DNA from: an uncultured Sunxiuqinia sp. | Lineage (GTDB): Bacteria > Bacteroidota > Bacteroidia > Bacteroidales > Prolixibacteraceae | NCBI RefSeq assembly: GCF_963678245.1 | Contig: NZ_OY782772.1 | Span: 248,001-312,000 of the forward strand | Direction of reading: 5' to 3' | Length of the DNA stretch: 64,000 nt | Part shown: piece after piece, positions 31,874 to 39,610 of the stretch | How positions within the stretch are numbered: the stretch's first letter is position 1 | How the letters are laid out: every line of letters starts with the position of its first letter | Translations under genes and position numbers: made by a program | Notes under the pieces: generated by a model | Databases searched by the model: none | What the model was told of the DNA's origin: nothing | Seen by the model: only the letters and a program-made list of their open reading frames with translations

Positions 31874-33301
31874 TTGGATTTAAAAATAAAAGAAGAAATC
31901 ATCCGACTGTATGAAAGTCATTTTCAGGAGGAAATGACTGTTTTTGAAGTCTTGCCTCAATCCGGCTCGTATCGTGAGTATTGCCGAATTAAAAGTGCAA
32001 ATCATCAGGCGATTGGTTCCTGGAATCAGGATGTGAAAGAGAATATCGCTTTCCTGGAATTCTCTGATCATTTTTTCAATCAAGGAGTTGCTGTTCCTGA
32101 GATTTATACTGTCAACAAGGAGAAAACGTGCTATATACAAGAAGACTTGGGAAATCTCACTTTGTTTGATTATTTGAGCCGGACACGAGAGTTGGAAGGC
32201 TTCTCTGAGAAAATAATCCATGTGTATCAGAAAGTGCTCATTGAGCTTCCAAAGCTGCAAATTAAAGCCGGAAAGGGGATTAACTATGACTTTTGCTATC
32301 CGCGGGCAGCATTCGATAAACAGTCGATGATGTGGGACTTGAACTATTTCAAATACTATTTTCTGAAGTTGGCAAAAATACCTTTTGATGAGCAGGCGTT
32401 GGAAGACGATTTTCAGAAGTTCAGCGATTACCTGTTGGCGGCTGACAGCGACTTTTTTATGTTCCGTGATTTCCAGTCGCGCAACATTATGCTTCACGAT
32501 AGCAAAGTAGCTTTTATCGACTACCAAGGGGGTAGGAAAGGAGCATTGCAATACGATTTAGCCTCCTTGCTCTACGATGCCAAAGCGGATATTCCACAGG
32601 CGGTTCGTAATGATTTGCTGGAGTTTTATTTAGATGAGTTGGAGAAATATAATTCGGTTAATCGGGATGAGTTTAAAGCTTATTTTACGGGCTATGTATT
32701 GATCCGGATTATGCAAGCAATGGGGGCATACGGCTTTCGTGGTTTTTATGAAAAGAAAGAACACTTTCTGAAAAGTATTCCGTTTGCCTTGGAAAACCTG
32801 AGCTATTTGCTGAGTAATAACAATCTTCCGATTGAATTACCGGAGCTGGTTAAGGTTTTAGAAGCCCTAAATCAATCTATTTTTTTAAAGAAGATTGGAA
32901 CTAAGAAAGGAAAGTTAACCGTTTGTGTTACCAGCTTTTCGTACAAAAAAGGTTTACCGCAAGATCCTTCGGGTAATGGTGGTGGATTCATCTTTGATTG
33001 TCGGGCGATTCACAACCCGGGGCGCTACGAAGAGTATAAACAACTGAACGGTAAAGATCAGCCGGTGATTGACTTTTTAAAAGCCAATTCTGAAATTGAT
33101 GAATATCTCTCGCATGTATGTGCCCTGGTTGATCAATCCGTAAGTATGTATTTAGAGCGTGGATTTTCACACCTAAGCGTAAGTTTTGGATGCACTGGCG
33201 GGCAACATCGTTCGGTCTATTCAGCCGAGCAAGTGGCCAAACATCTGAATGAAAAATTTCCGGTGAGTGTGATCTTATCGCATCGGGAGCAGGATTTTTA
33301 A
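31874..33301 (+). CDS. Aminoglycoside-phosphotransferase-like kinase fused to a RapZ C-terminal domain
   Basis: From the TTG start the protein has 475 residues. The frame is open back to an ATG at 31760, but a good -7 box at 31840 lies inside that extension. The N-terminal ~280 residues are an APH/choline-kinase fold like the amino-sugar kinase AmgK: VLPQSGSYREYCRI in the nucleotide loop, FRDFQSRNIM as catalytic loop and AFIDYQGG as metal motif. The C-terminal ~180 residues match the RapZ C-domain, with FDCRAIHNPGR and SFGCTGGQHRSV. RapZ binds glucosamine-6-phosphate in enterobacteria; AmgK phosphorylates MurNAc or GlcNAc during wall recycling. The uridylyltransferase that often accompanies AmgK is not next to it here. 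Confidence 0.85.
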   Translation: MDLKIKEEIIRLYESHFQEEMTVFEVLPQSGSYREYCRIKSANHQAIGSWNQDVKENIAFLEFSDHFFNQGVAVPEIYTVNKEKTCYIQEDLGNLTLFDYLSRTRELEGFSEKIIHVYQKVLIELPKLQIKAGKGINYDFCYPRAAFDKQSMMWDLNYFKYYFLKLAKIPFDEQALEDDFQKFSDYLLAADSDFFMFRDFQSRNIMLHDSKVAFIDYQGGRKGALQYDLASLLYDAKADIPQAVRNDLLEFYLDELEKYNSVNRDEFKAYFTGYVLIRIMQAMGAYGFRGFYEKKEHFLKSIPFALENLSYLLSNNNLPIELPELVKVLEALNQSIFLKKIGTKKGKLTVCVTSFSYKKGLPQDPSGNGGGFIFDCRAIHNPGRYEEYKQLNGKDQPVIDFLKANSEIDEYLSHVCALVDQSVSMYLERGFSHLSVSFGCTGGQHRSVYSAEQVAKHLNEKFPVSVILSHREQDF

Positions 33302-33309
33302 AAGGAAAG
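33264..33309 (+). repeat. Left copy of a 46-bp imperfect direct repeat
   Basis: This segment, the last codons and stop of the kinase-RapZ gene plus eight bases, recurs at 37102-37147 with 42 of 46 bases identical. The two copies flank a block of three minus-strand genes for exported proteins. Confidence 0.8.
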
Positions 33310-33337
33310 GATGTCTTCTTTCGAAAGATGACATCCT
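33308..33337. terminator. Hairpin between convergent genes
   Basis: AGGATGTC and GACATCCT form an 8-bp stem, and the inner bases CTTT/AAAG extend it after one mismatch. No strong T-run follows on either strand, so it may be a weak bidirectional terminator between the convergent kinase-RapZ and subtilisin genes. Confidence 0.5.
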
Positions 33338-33359
33338 ATGAATATGCTGGAGATAAATT

Positions 33360-34892
33360 TTAGTTACAGCTTATTGTATTGTTGACATCAACATCAATCG
33401 TTAATTCTGCGCCGGAAACTACTTCGAAGTTTTTATCAATAGTTACTTCCTTGCGGGTAATCATGTTGATCGAAGCTCCTGAAGCTACGGTGACGTTATC
33501 GACAACTCGGATTGCATAATTATCTTCGATATTCTGGTTCCCAGTTAGAGTCAAATTTTGTAAATAGGTAGTAGCTGATTCCGCAGCTGCATTCACCGCA
33601 GCATACACATCTAACCTTCCAGCTCCCAAACGCCCAATATAATGTGCGTTTTCAGGAATATTATAAATACTGGCATCAGCATTATCCAATAAAATGGCCT
33701 CTGCTTCGTCTGCAGATAAACAAGGATTAACTGAAATGATTAATCCGAGGGTGGCTGATACCTGAGGAGCTGCAAAAGATGTGCCCCAGTCGTTTGCATA
33801 ATTCCCATTATTAATTCCACTCCCCATTATATCTGTTGTAGAAACATTATAGCCTGGAGCACAAATATCTATAGTGGGATGGTGCTTGTGCGCTGACAAT
33901 GAATCCCCAATTGCCTCTTCATGAACGTCTTTCCAATTATTATCGAACGGGCTTTGAGAGCTGCCAACATCATGAATATGTCCTACCGATGTAACATCTA
34001 TGTTTGCTGAGTAGGATCCAGGGTAGGCAGGATTGTTATTGCCATAGTGGCTTGAACCACTATTTCCTGCTCCAAAAACCACTAACGAACCCCATACATT
34101 TCTAACTTCATCATATAAGTCATTACGAATAGAATCAAAATCGCCATGAGTTTCCCAGCTACAATTTATTACACGGTATCCAGCTGCTGCTAGTTCTAAC
34201 ACGTCATTATCATAATCGTCTATAGAATCGGTACGCCAAGTATTGCCATATGTTGGAGCAACTACCAGGTGGGTATCAAATCCAATTGATGCTATCCCGG
34301 TGTCGTTGTCGGTTACAGCTCCTGCAAATCCTGCAACACGTGTGCCATGATTACTGGTTCCGTTATTATTTCCAAATAGAAGTGTCATGTTTAAATCTTC
34401 ATGATTTAAGTCAAAGTGAGTATCACTAATAGCAATATCGATTTTTGGAAGGCCTAGTACGATATCCCATGCATCTTTTACGTTGATCAAATCTAAATAA
34501 GATTGTCCCATCGCTAATCCGTAATCGTTCGGCTCATAGGTAAGCATTAGTTTTCCGACATTAGATAAACGGGGAATGGCATTCTTGTATTTTTCTTTTA
34601 ATTCTTTAACAAGCATTTTATCGTTACACTTTATAAAGTAAACGTTTTCTAAACTTGGAGTTACAGCTTGAGGAAAGGCCTTTTTAAATTTCTTGATTGA
34701 ATACTTGCTGTAAAGCAGGTTTAAATCATTGTCCTTGGCTTTAACTTTAAGAATATCAGAATCTTTATCTTTTGTTATTTCTGGTACAATGTCAGGATCT
34801 TCAATTTGTATATAATATGCAACATCCTGAGCAAATAAATAGGTCGACTGGATTATAAAGAATATAATCGTTATAGTTTTGATCAATTTCAT
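33360..34892 (-). CDS. Secreted S8 (subtilisin-like) serine protease
   Basis: The 510-residue protein has a signal peptide (about residues 1-22, ending LFAQ). An N-terminal prodomain-like region of about 120 residues precedes the peptidase. The triad is complete: Asp in DIAISDTHFD (about residue 157), His in NHGTRVAGFAG (about 183) and Ser in GTSFAAPQVSA (about 365); the oxyanion Asn is probably in VFGAGNSG. A C-terminal beta-rich tail of about 80 residues follows the peptidase; I see no clear type IX sorting domain. The start codon lies two bases after the stop of the upstream T9SS protein gene, so both are co-translated. Confidence 0.93.
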   Translation of the reverse strand: MKLIKTITIIFFIIQSTYLFAQDVAYYIQIEDPDIVPEITKDKDSDILKVKAKDNDLNLLYSKYSIKKFKKAFPQAVTPSLENVYFIKCNDKMLVKELKEKYKNAIPRLSNVGKLMLTYEPNDYGLAMGQSYLDLINVKDAWDIVLGLPKIDIAISDTHFDLNHEDLNMTLLFGNNNGTSNHGTRVAGFAGAVTDNDTGIASIGFDTHLVVAPTYGNTWRTDSIDDYDNDVLELAAAGYRVINCSWETHGDFDSIRNDLYDEVRNVWGSLVVFGAGNSGSSHYGNNNPAYPGSYSANIDVTSVGHIHDVGSSQSPFDNNWKDVHEEAIGDSLSAHKHHPTIDICAPGYNVSTTDIMGSGINNGNYANDWGTSFAAPQVSATLGLIISVNPCLSADEAEAILLDNADASIYNIPENAHYIGRLGAGRLDVYAAVNAAAESATTYLQNLTLTGNQNIEDNYAIRVVDNVTVASGASINMITRKEVTIDKNFEVVSGAELTIDVDVNNTISCN

Positions 34893-34894
34893 AT

Positions 34895-35788
34895 TTATAA
34901 TTTAATAAATTTACTACTTTCAGTAAGTTCTCCTACTGATATTTTAACGACATACACGCCATTAGAATCTAGTTTATTGGCGATTTCTAAGTGATCGTTA
35001 GTAATGTCGAAAAAGCTGCATATTGCCCCATTTAAATCGTATAGTGTGATATGTGCTTTTAACCGATGTGGGTTGTTAAAATAGATTTTTGTGCCTTCCT
35101 GACGGATATTCAATCCATTAACTATCCCCAGTTCTAGTTCTTCGGATCCTGTAGGGTTGATCCTGACTTCGTAGCCCCGATTGGGATCTGAAGCACAGCC
35201 ACAAGAATCAGTTGCAACAACATCATAAGCCGTCCACCATTCTGTTAAGGAATCCGTTTTGCACCACGTTACCAGAGTGTCTGGGTTTGTTAAGCCAATA
35301 GTTGGCTCCCAGTGATATGTTAATGGACCAATGCCTCCAATTATCGGAGAGTCATAAAATAGGACACTATCTCCTTTATTTACTTCATAAACGTGATAGC
35401 CTGTTAGGTATATATAGCTTGAAAAGCGTACATAAATACTATCTTTTGCATAGTTATTTTCACTATCAGTTACATTTAGTACATACTTGATTTTACCCCC
35501 AAACGTGCTTCGAATTTGTGGTTCTAAAGCTGTAGTATCATTCAACAAGTCACTGGCCGTATAATACGAATACAATCCTTTAGGAACTTTACATTCCCAA
35601 GCTATGGTATATGGTTCAACTCCGTTTTTAATGACTGCATTCTCCAAGTACATTGTCCCTTGGTCTGAATTAAGACAGTACGTTGTGTCCTTGCCTGCGT
35701 CAACTTCTAATTGAGAAAAGCAAGGCGTTGATCCTGTGATAATTAAACAACAAAAAAATACAGTTCGTATATTTTTTTTTACATTCAT
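34895..35788 (-). CDS. Secreted PKD/Ig-like protein with type IX sorting domain
   Basis: The 297-residue protein has a signal peptide (cleavage near CFSQ, about residue 25). It opens with VDAGKDTTYC, a pattern common at the start of PKD-like modules in Bacteroidota surface proteins, and contains two Ig-like repeats (ITPYTIAWEC-type and GPLTYHWEP). The last ~80 residues look like a type A T9SS C-terminal domain (ITLYDLNGAICS, GVYVVKISVGELTESSKFIKL). No enzymatic motif is visible. Lying between the S74 protein and the subtilisin, it may be a surface adhesin or a partner of the protease. Confidence 0.75.
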   Translation of the reverse strand: MNVKKNIRTVFFCCLIITGSTPCFSQLEVDAGKDTTYCLNSDQGTMYLENAVIKNGVEPYTIAWECKVPKGLYSYYTASDLLNDTTALEPQIRSTFGGKIKYVLNVTDSENNYAKDSIYVRFSSYIYLTGYHVYEVNKGDSVLFYDSPIIGGIGPLTYHWEPTIGLTNPDTLVTWCKTDSLTEWWTAYDVVATDSCGCASDPNRGYEVRINPTGSEELELGIVNGLNIRQEGTKIYFNNPHRLKAHITLYDLNGAICSFFDITNDHLEIANKLDSNGVYVVKISVGELTESSKFIKL

Positions 35789-35806
35789 TTAATGATGATT
35801 TGTAGT

Positions 35807-36751
35807 TTATTCCGTCAACAACATCTGCTTAGTATCGATAATCTTTCCATCGTTTACCAATGTGTAAAGATACATGCCTGCTTTGAATTCATTGCCATTA
35901 ATAACTACGTTTCCTTTGCCTCTTTGGTTTATTGCAATGTTCTTTAGTAGTGAACCTGTCATGTTACAAATATAGAGCTGGGCATTGCCAACCGTTTCCG
36001 GGATTTCAAAACGGATGGTTGTTTGTGTGGAGAAAGGGTTGGGGGCATTTTGATAAAGCTTTGCAGTACCATCTAAATTAAGCTGATCGGTCTTTCCGAG
36101 TGTTGCACTCTTGAGACTGCCGTCGTTATTACAGCAGTTGTTTTCGATGTTTTCAAGTCTATCATTTTGTTCATCTATTACCTGTTGCTGTTCTTTAATG
36201 GCTTCAATTAAGTACGGGATTAGTTCAACATAGGCAATCCCTTTTACACCCTTGTCATCTTCATAAACAAGATCAGGAAGTACTGCCTTTACTTCTTGAG
36301 CCAGTAATCCGCTGTGTTTTGTTTTTTTCGTTTTCTTATCATTTTTCATAAAATAAGTAACCCCTCGTAATTTATTGATTACCTGAGTCGGACTTTTAAC
36401 ATTTTCAATATTTGATTTTAAAGTTGAGTCAGAACTATAAATATTCGTAGCACTCCAAACATCACCATTTCCAAAGACCATAAAGGTTCTACTGCTGTTA
36501 TACCAGCCACTAAAAGTGATACCGTCTGTCCTGTTAACCTGAGACTTTATTGCATCCCCCCATCCAGACGATAAGAAGAGCTTACTGTAAATAGTTGAAT
36601 TATCAGTATCTGAAACGTTTACTCTGGCAGCATTGTATATAGTTCCGCCATTAATAGCTAGTTTGCCGGTACTTAGTACTTTAAATTGAGCGTTTGCACT
36701 GAATAAAAATGCAAAAAATGAAAGGATACAAAATAGTAAAAGCTTTTTCAT
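35807..36751 (-). CDS. Secreted protein with S74 intramolecular chaperone domain and type IX sorting domain
   Basis: The 314-residue protein has a signal peptide (ending SANAQ, about residue 22). A beta-rich segment follows, then a peptidase S74 domain at about residues 105-190. It begins SDSTLKSNIENVKS, the Ser-Lys pair of the self-cleaving chaperone of phage tail-spike proteins, and continues HSGLLAQEVKAVLPDLV. A short coiled coil (KEQQQVIDEQNDRLENI) is followed by a T9SS type A C-terminal domain (LYQNAPNPFSTQTTI to GMYLYTLVNDG). S74 domains trimerise and then cut themselves off tail fibres. Here the sorting domain lies after the S74 domain, so cleavage would release the fibre part from the secreted tail. 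That is inference. Confidence 0.85.
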   Translation of the reverse strand: MKKLLLFCILSFFAFLFSANAQFKVLSTGKLAINGGTIYNAARVNVSDTDNSTIYSKLFLSSGWGDAIKSQVNRTDGITFSGWYNSSRTFMVFGNGDVWSATNIYSSDSTLKSNIENVKSPTQVINKLRGVTYFMKNDKKTKKTKHSGLLAQEVKAVLPDLVYEDDKGVKGIAYVELIPYLIEAIKEQQQVIDEQNDRLENIENNCCNNDGSLKSATLGKTDQLNLDGTAKLYQNAPNPFSTQTTIRFEIPETVGNAQLYICNMTGSLLKNIAINQRGKGNVVINGNEFKAGMYLYTLVNDGKIIDTKQMLLTE

Positions 36752-37080
36752 AGGTTTTGATTTTTGTGAGAGTTGAGACTCCCGTTAGTAACTAATAGTT
36801 TGATAATCATATTGTATGGTATTCAGCAATAGTAAGCTAATCTGCCTGTTTATTCTGATAAATAAAAGATGGTGCCCCCCCCCTGTTTTATGTTTATAAA
36901 CATTCTGTTTGCTTCAAGGTCTTTCATTAGTGTGAAAGAATTAAAGCTTACTGTTTAAAATAAAAAATATTCATTATTTATAGAATACTGTAATGTTTTC
37001 CTATTTAGATTCAGTCTGTATTTAAATAAAAAAATATTAAATTGCTGGTATGAAGTTTGTATGCCGAAATGGTTTTTGGG
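36752..37080. other. Intergenic region upstream of the S74 operon
   Basis: About 330 AT-rich bases lie between the S74 gene and the duplicated kinase-RapZ fragment. The visible structure is a tract of nine C and several A/T runs. No perfect TAnnTTTG box was found on the minus strand, and no gene is seen. Confidence 0.5.
36875..36883. repeat. Homopolymer of nine C upstream of the S74/T9SS operon
   Basis: Nine C in a row stand 124 bases before the S74 start codon (nine G on the coding strand). The surroundings are AT-rich, so the tract stands out. Long G/C homopolymers in promoter regions of surface-protein genes are often slippage-prone switches. Confidence 0.6.
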
Positions 37081-37139
37081 GAAGAATTCCATCCTGATCG
37101 ATGAATGTGATTTTATCGTACCGGGAGCAGGATTTTTAA
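37081..37139 (+). pseudogene. Duplicated 3' fragment of the kinase-RapZ gene
   Basis: The last part reads VILSYREQDF followed by TAA, matching the end of the intact gene (VILSHREQDF). Bases 37102-37147 match 33264-33309 at 42 of 46 positions. Differences include a synonymous C/T change (ATC to ATT) and His to Tyr. Just upstream, GAAGAATTCC resembles GAAAAATTTCC of the intact gene, but the spacing differs by several bases and the frame breaks. This is a gene remnant with no start and no function as protein. Confidence 0.75.
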
Positions 37140-37143
37140 AAGG

Positions 37144-37183
37144 AAAGAGATGACATCTTTTAACAGATATCATCTCTTTTTTT
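37144..37183 (+). terminator. Terminator of the duplicated fragment
   Basis: A 14-bp stem (AAAGAGATGACATC / GATATCATCTCTTT, one mismatch) with an 8-base loop ends in seven T. It is the counterpart of the hairpin at 33308-33337 behind the intact gene and seems to be a better terminator. Confidence 0.8.
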
Positions 37184-37194
37184 GCATTGAGTCA

Positions 37195-37270
37195 CCCTGA
37201 ATTCGGCTCAGGGGGCGCTTCTATAATTACCTTTCCTTGTTTGATGGAGATCCCGGATCGAGTCCGGGAT
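37195..37270. repeat. Two REP-like palindromes
   Basis: CCCTGA/TCAGGG at 37195-37213 (7-base loop) and ATCCCGGA/TCCGGGAT at 37250-37270 (5-base loop) lie 36 bases apart. Both resemble short palindromes dispersed in intergenic spaces of many bacterial genomes. They sit just downstream of the hydrogenase operon end and may serve as its 3' hairpins. Confidence 0.6.
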
Positions 37271-37318
37271 GACTTTTACTTTTGGTGGAGGTTTTTAAGC
37301 AGATTTTGCATCCGACGC

Positions 37319-37801
37319 TCAGCCTTCCTGGTATTCGGAAATAATTTGACCTACCTGTTGAGGCGAAACCCGTCCGTATACCTTTTCGCCAACAGTTACC
37401 ACCGGAGCTAATCCACAAGCACCCACACAGCGTAAGCTGCTTAGCGAGAATTTACCGTCGGGTGAAGTTTGGCCAACCTCAATTTTTAACTGACGTTTAA
37501 ATTCAGTCAGTACTTGTTCCGCACCACGCACATAGCAAGCCGTTCCCATGCAAATAGAAATGGGATGTTCGCCCTGAGGCAGCATGGTGAAAAACGAGTA
37601 GAAAGTTACCACGCCGTATACCTTGGCAACCGACATTTTCAATTCTTTGGCAATGACTTCCTGCACTTCGGCAGGTAAGTACCCCAGTTTACTTTGTACC
37701 TGGTGAAGTACATTAATCAGTTCACCTTCCTGATTATTAAATTCAGCGCAGATGTCTTTTATCTGGTTGATCGTTTTATCTGTAAGTTTTATTTTGGGCA
37801 T
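37319..37801 (-). CDS. hydC: HydC/NuoE-like [2Fe-2S] subunit of the hydrogenase
   Basis: The 160-residue protein is a thioredoxin-like [2Fe-2S] subunit of the NuoE/HndA/HydC family. An N-terminal helical bundle contains GYLPAEVQEVIAKEL and VYGVVTFYSFF. The four cluster cysteines are in CMGTACYVRGA and CVGACGLAPVV. In electron-bifurcating hydrogenases HydC passes electrons between HydB and the rest of the complex. The gene is the last of a minus-strand operon, 45 bases after hydA. Length is normal for the family. Confidence 0.92.
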   Translation of the reverse strand: MPKIKLTDKTINQIKDICAEFNNQEGELINVLHQVQSKLGYLPAEVQEVIAKELKMSVAKVYGVVTFYSFFTMLPQGEHPISICMGTACYVRGAEQVLTEFKRQLKIEVGQTSPDGKFSLSSLRCVGACGLAPVVTVGEKVYGRVSPQQVGQIISEYQEG

Positions 37802-37846
37802 TTCTTTTTGTTTTGCAATTAAATTTGTTTTCGGACCGAGACTTTA

Positions 37847-39598
37847 TTAGCTCCTGTCAAAATATTTCGTATGCAGTAAGTGATGTGCTTTTTCACTTAG
37901 TGGCTGACCTAAGAACTCATCATACAGTTTTTTGATGGATGGGTTTCCGTGCGATTTACGAATGCTCTTACTTTTGTCCTCTTCATAAATTGCTTTCTGA
38001 CGTTTTTTCAGAATTTCAACATCTCCATGATGGTAGGGTTGTCCACCACCTCCGATACAGCCTCCGGGGCATGACATGATTTCAATGGCATGAAACTCAC
38101 TTTTGCCGGTTTTTATTTCTTCCAGCAATTTCCGAGCATTTCCAAGTCCGTGGGCAATACCAATATTGATTGGCAATCCTTCAAAATCGATCGTCGCTTT
38201 ACGCAATCCTTCCATGCCACGCAGCTCTTCAAAATCCAGACGTTTCAGCGTTTTTCCGGTTTGAACTTCGTAAGCAGTGCGAACAGCAGCTTCAATAACA
38301 CCACCGGTTGTTCCGAAAATGACACCCGCTCCGGTTGACTCGCCCATTGGATTGTCAAACTCTTCATCTGGTAAGGCTTTAAAGTCGATGTTGGCTAGGT
38401 TGATTAATTGTGCGAGCTCGCGTGTTGTGAGTGCATAATCCACATCAGGGTTACCTTCAACAGCAAATTCTTCACGGCTGCTTTCATACTTTTTAGCCAC
38501 GCAGGGCATGATAGATACCACCACTAAATCCTCTCGTTTCACCTCCATTTTTTCAGCAAAATAAGTTTTGGCTATTGCACCAAACATTTGTTGAGGGGAA
38601 CGGGCTGTTGATGGAATATCTTTCATTCCGGGAAAGTGATGTTCAAAAAATTTCACCCAAGCCGGACAACAAGAGGTTAGTATTGGTAGTTTGACTTCTT
38701 TGTCGCCTGCAAGGTATTTGTTGAGGCGGGCAAGCAGTTCAGTTCCTTCTTCCATAATGGTAAGGTCGGCAGCAAAGTCGGTATCAAATACATGATCGAA
38801 GCCGAGACGACGCAAAGCAGCAGCCATTTTTCCGGTGACCAATGTGCCGGCATCCATGCCAAATTCTTCGCCTAATGCCGCACGCACTGCCGGAGCCGTT
38901 TGTACAATAACAGTCTTTGTAGGATCGGAAAGTGCCCGAATGACAGCTCCGGTTTCATCCACTTCGGTTAATGCAGCGGTTGGGCAAACTGCCACACATT
39001 GTCCGCAGTAAGTGCAGGACGAATGGTCCAGATTCATTTCGAAAGCTGGCGAGACCACAGCCTCAAATCCACGGTTGATAGTAGAAAGCACACCAACCGT
39101 TTGTACTTCGTTACACATGGTTTCGCAGCGTCGGCAAAGAATACATTTGTCAATATCTCGAATGATAGCCGGACTGGTGTCTTCGCGGTAGTGTGATTGC
39201 TCCCCTTGATAATGAATTTCGCGGATTCCAAGATGGTGAGCCATATTTTGCAAATCGCACTTTCCTGATTTTGGACAGATTAGACAGTCGGCCGGATGGT
39301 CTGATAAAATCAGCTCAACAATCGTACGGCGGGCATTAACTGCACGCATAGAGTGCGTGCTGATTTCCATGCCGTCAGCAACGTCGGTGCAGCAAGCCGG
39401 AGCCAAATTACGTCGTCCTTTCACTTCGACAACGCAAACGCGACAACCGCCGGGTTTGTTTTCGATATTCATATCGTGCAAATGCATGTGGCAAAGTGTG
39501 GGTACATCAATACCAATGCTTGATGCAGCTTCTAAAATGGTTGTTCCTTTTTTAACAACCAGGGATTTATTGTCGATGGTTAAATTGATCATTTCCAT
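37847..39598 (-). CDS. hydA: [FeFe]-hydrogenase catalytic subunit HydA (NAD-linked, group A3 type)
   Basis: The 583-residue protein has an N-terminal [2Fe-2S] domain (about 1-80), a His-ligated cluster segment (HPADCLICPKSGKC), two [4Fe-4S] sites (CILCRRCETMC and CTYCGQCVAVC), and the H-cluster domain. All three signatures are canonical: TSCCPAWVKFF, MPCVAKKYE and EIMSCPGGCIGGGGQP. The proton-relay Cys of TSCCP is present, so the enzyme should turn over. The domain order and the adjacent hydB and hydC genes fit the trimeric electron-bifurcating or NAD(H)-dependent class, which makes or consumes H2 with NADH and ferredoxin. Maturases HydEFG are not in this window. Confidence 0.95.
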   Translation of the reverse strand: MEMINLTIDNKSLVVKKGTTILEAASSIGIDVPTLCHMHLHDMNIENKPGGCRVCVVEVKGRRNLAPACCTDVADGMEISTHSMRAVNARRTIVELILSDHPADCLICPKSGKCDLQNMAHHLGIREIHYQGEQSHYREDTSPAIIRDIDKCILCRRCETMCNEVQTVGVLSTINRGFEAVVSPAFEMNLDHSSCTYCGQCVAVCPTAALTEVDETGAVIRALSDPTKTVIVQTAPAVRAALGEEFGMDAGTLVTGKMAAALRRLGFDHVFDTDFAADLTIMEEGTELLARLNKYLAGDKEVKLPILTSCCPAWVKFFEHHFPGMKDIPSTARSPQQMFGAIAKTYFAEKMEVKREDLVVVSIMPCVAKKYESSREEFAVEGNPDVDYALTTRELAQLINLANIDFKALPDEEFDNPMGESTGAGVIFGTTGGVIEAAVRTAYEVQTGKTLKRLDFEELRGMEGLRKATIDFEGLPINIGIAHGLGNARKLLEEIKTGKSEFHAIEIMSCPGGCIGGGGQPYHHGDVEILKKRQKAIYEEDKSKSIRKSHGNPSIKKLYDEFLGQPLSEKAHHLLHTKYFDRS

Positions 39599-39610
39599 AG
39601 TTTTCTTTGG

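Noticed and set aside
31880-32551. Minus-strand open frame of 223 codons inside the kinase-RapZ gene
   Set aside because: Antisense shadow of a conserved domain; no family features or start signals.
36752-37318. Transposase or integrase gene explaining the duplicated gene end
   Set aside because: No reading frame with integrase or transposase motifs is present in the region or in the island.
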